A stretch of DNA of 64,000 nucleotides from Clostridiaceae bacterium (GTDB taxonomy: Bacteria; Bacillota; Clostridia; Oscillospirales; Acutalibacteraceae). Position numbers and translations under genes: made by a program. A model generated the notes under the pieces. That model was not told the DNA's origin, did no database searches, and saw nothing but the letters and a program-made list of their open reading frames with translations. The DNA lies in contig JAEEWM010000006.1 of the NCBI GenBank assembly GCA_016287385.1, positions 1 to 64,000 of the forward strand, given 5' to 3'. Shown here in pieces: positions 59,906-64,000 of this stretch. Every line of letters begins with the position of its first letter. Within the stretch, counting starts at the first letter, position 1.

Positions 59906-60721
59906 TTATATTCTTTCGATCAGCGCACCGAGAAGAGCGCAAAAATCTTTTTGAATAGCGGCGGAATTCTTTATAACCTCTTCGTGAGAAAGATGTCCCC
60001 CGCATATTCCCGCCGCCATATTGGTTATCGAGGAAATCCCGCAAACCCGCATACCGGCGTGCTTTGCCGCTATCGCCTCTATCGCCGTGCTCATACCTAC
60101 GGCGTCGGCGCCGAGGACAGACAGCGCGCGTATTTCCGCAGGCGTTTCATACTGCGGACCTTTCAACTGCGCGTATACGCCCTGCCGCAAAGTGATTTTA
60201 AGGTCGCCCGCCGCGCTTAAAGCGGCGTTTATTAAATCGCGGGAATACACCTCGCTCATATCGGGAAAACGCACGCCGAATTCACCGTAGTTTTTACCGG
60301 TCAGCGGACTTTCGGCAAATAAGGCGATATGGTCGGTTATAAGCATAAGCTCGCCGGTATTAAAACCGCTGTTTACGGCGCCGGCGGCGTTGGTGAGAAT
60401 TATGTTTTTTACGCCGAGGAGCTTAAACACGCGCACGGGTATGACCGCCTCGGCGGGCGTATATCCCTCATAACAGTGCAACCTGCCCTGCGCCGCGGCG
60501 ACCGCCTTGCCGTTCAGAAACCCGAAAACGAATCTGCCGCGGTGACCCGGCACGGTGGATACGGGAAAACCGGGAATATCCTTATAATCCACCGAATATT
60601 CAACCTTCATTCCGTCCGTAAAGCCGCCGAGTCCCGACCCGAGTATAGCGGCGGTCTGCGCCGTGAAACCGCCCGTGATTTTTCTTATGCTTTCCGCGTA
60701 AGCCAAACATCTTTCATACAT
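59906..60721 (-). CDS. punA: Purine-nucleoside phosphorylase
   Basis: PNP of 271 residues, trimeric low-molecular-weight class: 'AAILGSGLGGFTDGM', 'TVPGHRGRFVFG', 'NAAGAVNSGF', 'QLKGPQYETPAEI' and 'VGMSTAIEAIAAKHAG'. It splits (deoxy)guanosine and inosine with phosphate. Complete. GGGTG precedes the start. Confidence 0.95.
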   Translation of the reverse strand: MYERCLAYAESIRKITGGFTAQTAAILGSGLGGFTDGMKVEYSVDYKDIPGFPVSTVPGHRGRFVFGFLNGKAVAAAQGRLHCYEGYTPAEAVIPVRVFKLLGVKNIILTNAAGAVNSGFNTGELMLITDHIALFAESPLTGKNYGEFGVRFPDMSEVYSRDLINAALSAAGDLKITLRQGVYAQLKGPQYETPAEIRALSVLGADAVGMSTAIEAIAAKHAGMRVCGISSITNMAAGICGGHLSHEEVIKNSAAIQKDFCALLGALIERI

Positions 60722-60812
60722 AAAAAAACACCCGATATAAATTATTTACCGTTTGTAATATAGCATTAAACCGCAACTTTGTAAAGCGAAGATTTGATTC
60801 GGATATATAAAC

Positions 60813-60834
60813 CGGCGAGGGTTTCCCCTCGCCG
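60813..60834 (-). terminator. Hairpin downstream of gdhA
   Basis: CGGCGAGGG and CCCTCGCCG around TTTC, about 47 bases beyond the gdhA stop codon on the minus strand. The following T-tract is weak. Confidence 0.5.
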
Positions 60835-60840
60835 CTGTCT

Positions 60841-60880
60841 AATGTCTAACGTCTAATGTCTAACGTCTAATGTCTAACGT

Positions 60881-60882
<2 letters not shown>
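60841..60882. repeat. Heptamer tandem repeat (AATGTCT/AACGTCT) at the gdhA 3' end
   Basis: Six perfect heptamers alternating AATGTCT and AACGTCT, so a 14-base unit three times, with a partial TGTCT before it. The last bases overlap the gdhA stop codon. Confidence 0.92.
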
Positions 60883-62257
<1,375 letters not shown>

Positions 62258-62259
62258 TT

Positions 62260-62288
62260 AGAATACTACTTTCAAGCGCGTATGTCAA
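62260..62288 (-). promoter_or_regulatory. Sigma-A promoter of gdhA
   Basis: On the minus strand TTGACA (62283-62288), 17-base spacer, TATTCT (62260-62265), 30 bases before the start codon. Confidence 0.72.
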
Positions 62289-62358
62289 TAAAAAAATGCG
62301 GTTTTCCGTGGATTTGCGGACAGTTGTACGCACATGGCGCACAAAATCAAGTTTTTGC

Positions 62359-62387
62359 TTGACATAACGCCGTTTTTGAGATATTAT
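62359..62387 (+). promoter_or_regulatory. Sigma-A promoter of the thrS leader
   Basis: TTGACA (62359-62364), 17-base spacer, TATTAT (62382-62387), directly before the T-box leader. Confidence 0.82.
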
Positions 62388-62395
62388 TTCACTGT

Positions 62396-62622
62396 AAAGC
62401 GTTGATGAGGACAGTAGTTTTCCGACAGGAAAATCAAGCGAGTGCCGGGCGGTGTGAGCGGCGCTTTTCACGGAAAATGAAAACCACCTTTGAGCGCCGT
62501 GAGCAACAACACGGACGTGCGGTCGCGTTAAGACCTTAAAGTGCCGGTTTTTCCGGAAAGCGGGTGGAACCGCGGAGTCAGAGTTTGACTTCGTCCCTTT
62601 TGGGGGCGAAGTTTATTTTTTT
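62396..62622 (+). ncRNA. T-box riboswitch (threonine)
   Basis: Leader RNA with the stem I start GATGAGGACAGTAG, the AG-bulge/distal-loop region (AGCGAGTGCCGGGCGG), a specifier region 'AAACCACCTTTGAG' with ACC codon, and the T-box core 'GGGTGGAACCGCGG'. Uncharged tRNA-Thr binding favours the antiterminator and thrS expression. The UGGA bulge complements a tRNA ending in U-CCA, exactly the tRNA-Thr(GGT) at 38714. Confidence 0.93.
62587..62622 (+). terminator. T-box terminator hairpin
   Basis: ACTTCGTCCC pairs with GGGGCGAAGT (one U-G pair), followed by TTATTTTTTT. This is the regulated terminator of the leader. Confidence 0.82.
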
Positions 62623-62635
62623 GGAGGTAAATATA

Positions 62636-64000
62636 TGAAAATCATTTACAAGGACGGCGTAGTCGCCGAAGCACAGGAAAATCTTGAAAACGAAGTATTG
62701 CGTCATACTGCCGCGCACATTCTCGCGCAGGCGGTCAAGCGTTTATACCCCGAAGCGCATTTCGGTTACGGTCCCGCCACCGAAAAGGGCTTCTACTACG
62801 ATATAGATTTAGGCGAAAAGAAGCTGACCGACGACGACCTGCCGGCAATCGAGACGGAAATGAAAAAAATCGTAAAGGAAAACCTGCCCGTAAAGCCGTT
62901 TATACTTTCGCGTGAGGAATCTATAAAGCTTATGGAGGAGCGCGGCGAAAAATACAAGGTCGAGCATATAGGCGACCTCGAGCCCGACGCGGTTATAAGC
63001 TTTTATCAGCAGGGCGAGTATATAGATATGTGTGTAGGCCCGCACCTCACCTATACAAAGGCGCTTAAAGCATTCAAGCTTACCAACGTATCCGGCGCTT
63101 ACTGGAAAAACGACCAGAACAACAAGATGCTTACCCGCATAAACGGCGTTGCCTTCAAAACCGCGGAAGAGCTTGCGGAATACGAGGTGTACGTCAAGGA
63201 AGCGAGAGCGCGTGACCACCGCAAAATCGGCAAGGATATGAATTTATTTATGACAGACGACCTTATCGGCAAAGGTCTGCCTATGTTTTTGCCGAAGGGT
63301 TACACGATTTGGCAGGAGCTTGAAAACTATATTAAGGAAAAAGAAAGAATGCTCGGTTACCGGCACGTGCTGACGCCCTGCGTAGGTACGGTCGATCTTT
63401 ATCACACAAGCGGACACTGGGAGCATTACAGAGAAAATATGTTCCCGGTTATGGAGGTTGAAGGCGAACAGTTTGTCCTTCGCCCCATGAACTGTCCTCA
63501 CCATATGATGATATACGCAAACCAGATGCATTCGTACCGTGATTTGCCGATACGTATCGGTGAAATCGCGCACGATTTCAGATTTGAACCGAGCGGTACG
63601 CTTAAAGGCATCGAACGCGGCCGCCATTTCTGCCAGAACGACGCGCACTTGTTCGTAACTCCCGAACAGATAAAAGACGAAGTCGGTCAGGTAGTTGATT
63701 TGATATTTGACGTATATAAGGATTTCGGCATTACCGATTACCGCTGCGTACTTTCCCTGCGCGACCCGGACGACAAAGTCAAATACCATCAGGATGATGA
63801 AATGTGGAATCACGCGGAGAACGCGCTGCGCGAGGTGCTTACCGATCTCGGAATAGATTTTACCGAGGAAATAGGCGAAGCGGCGTTCTACGGACCGAAG
63901 CTTGATGTAAACGTGCATCCCGCCGTGGGAGCCGAGTACACGCTTTCCACCTGCCAGCTTGATTTCTGTCTGCCGGCAAAGTTCAACCTTACTTACGTTG
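62636..64000 (+). CDS. thrS: Threonyl-tRNA synthetase (partial, 3' end outside window)
   Basis: 455 residues of a class II synthetase. It starts directly with the editing domain ('LRHTAAHILAQAVKRLYP', zinc/editing histidines), so the usual N-terminal TGS domain is missing. Then come 'YTIWQELENYI', 'RPMNCPHHMMIYA' (zinc cysteine), motif 2 'FRFEPSGTLKGIERGRHF' and 'YGPKLDVNV'. Compared with the common form, the motif 2 region reads RGRHF and QND instead of RVRxF and QDD. TTGGAGG precedes the ATG. The catalytic motif 3 and the anticodon domain lie beyond the window. Confidence 0.95.

Overview
The window looks like a chromosomal segment of an uncultured, probably gut-associated member of the Clostridia (Oscillospirales-like). 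Supporting signs are purine-rich Shine-Dalgarno sequences, sigma-A promoters with 16-17 base spacers, a T-box leader, single-chain glycyl-tRNA synthetase, MsmX/UgpC-type sugar ATPase, dockerin-type secreted proteins, and Firmicutes families such as DUF4830, CD1247-like and KtrAB. No rRNA or CRISPR array is visible. Species cannot be named from sequence alone.

Region 1 (1-22.2 kb) is one carbohydrate-utilisation locus. A minus-strand operon (10574 to beyond base 1) encodes a large solute-binding protein, two pairs of sugar ABC permeases, an NHL-repeat/Yip1 membrane protein and a DUF5696 lipoprotein. A divergent AraC-family regulator follows, then two paralogous small secreted cohesin-like/dockerin proteins. 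Next comes a ten-gene minus-strand operon (21987 to 13397): triosephosphate-isomerase-like, YjbQ, arabinose/fucose-isomerase-like, amidohydrolase, FGGY kinase, alpha/beta esterase, mannose-6-phosphate-isomerase-like, serine hydrolase and SGNH hydrolase. The ATPase for the transporter is probably the MsmX-like gene at 48988-50130. A recurring ATTGTAAAAT half-site, paired at exactly 21 bases, precedes both dockerin genes and the catabolic operon, and a weaker version precedes the transport operon. This is a candidate AraC regulon.

Region 2 (22.3-38.7 kb) is an accessory/defence island. A type I restriction-modification operon (fic, membrane zinc-site protein, hsdM, hsdS, hsdR) is interrupted by AT-rich cargo genes. 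The cargo includes nuclease-like and HEPN-like proteins and a membrane protein with GT51 transglycosylase-like motifs. Copies of a heptamer repeat (AATTCAG AATTAAG) lie at the hsdM, hsdS and hsdR boundaries, and a 35-codon 3' fragment of a second hsdS remains. Beyond it are an excisionase-like HTH protein, two MazF/PemK-family toxins without visible antitoxins, and a tyrosine integrase beside tRNA-Thr(GGT).

Region 3 (39-48.9 kb) holds an envelope operon (Ig-like protein plus two tandem Wzz/BY-kinase proteins, one with a tyrosine-glycine tail), a Na/Pi cotransporter, glycyl-tRNA synthetase, a four-gene operon ending in an orphan fumarase beta-subunit homologue, a PRTase-like protein and a cupin.

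Region 4 (48.9-64 kb) is mostly housekeeping: MsmX, RsuA-type pseudouridine synthase, IspD/IspF, EF-P, a four-gene potassium-uptake operon containing both Ktr-like and Trk-like pairs, an LCP protein, purine nucleoside phosphorylase, glutamate dehydrogenase and the 5' part of thrS behind a threonine T-box. That T-box matches the tRNA-Thr of this same window at both the anticodon and the discriminator base.
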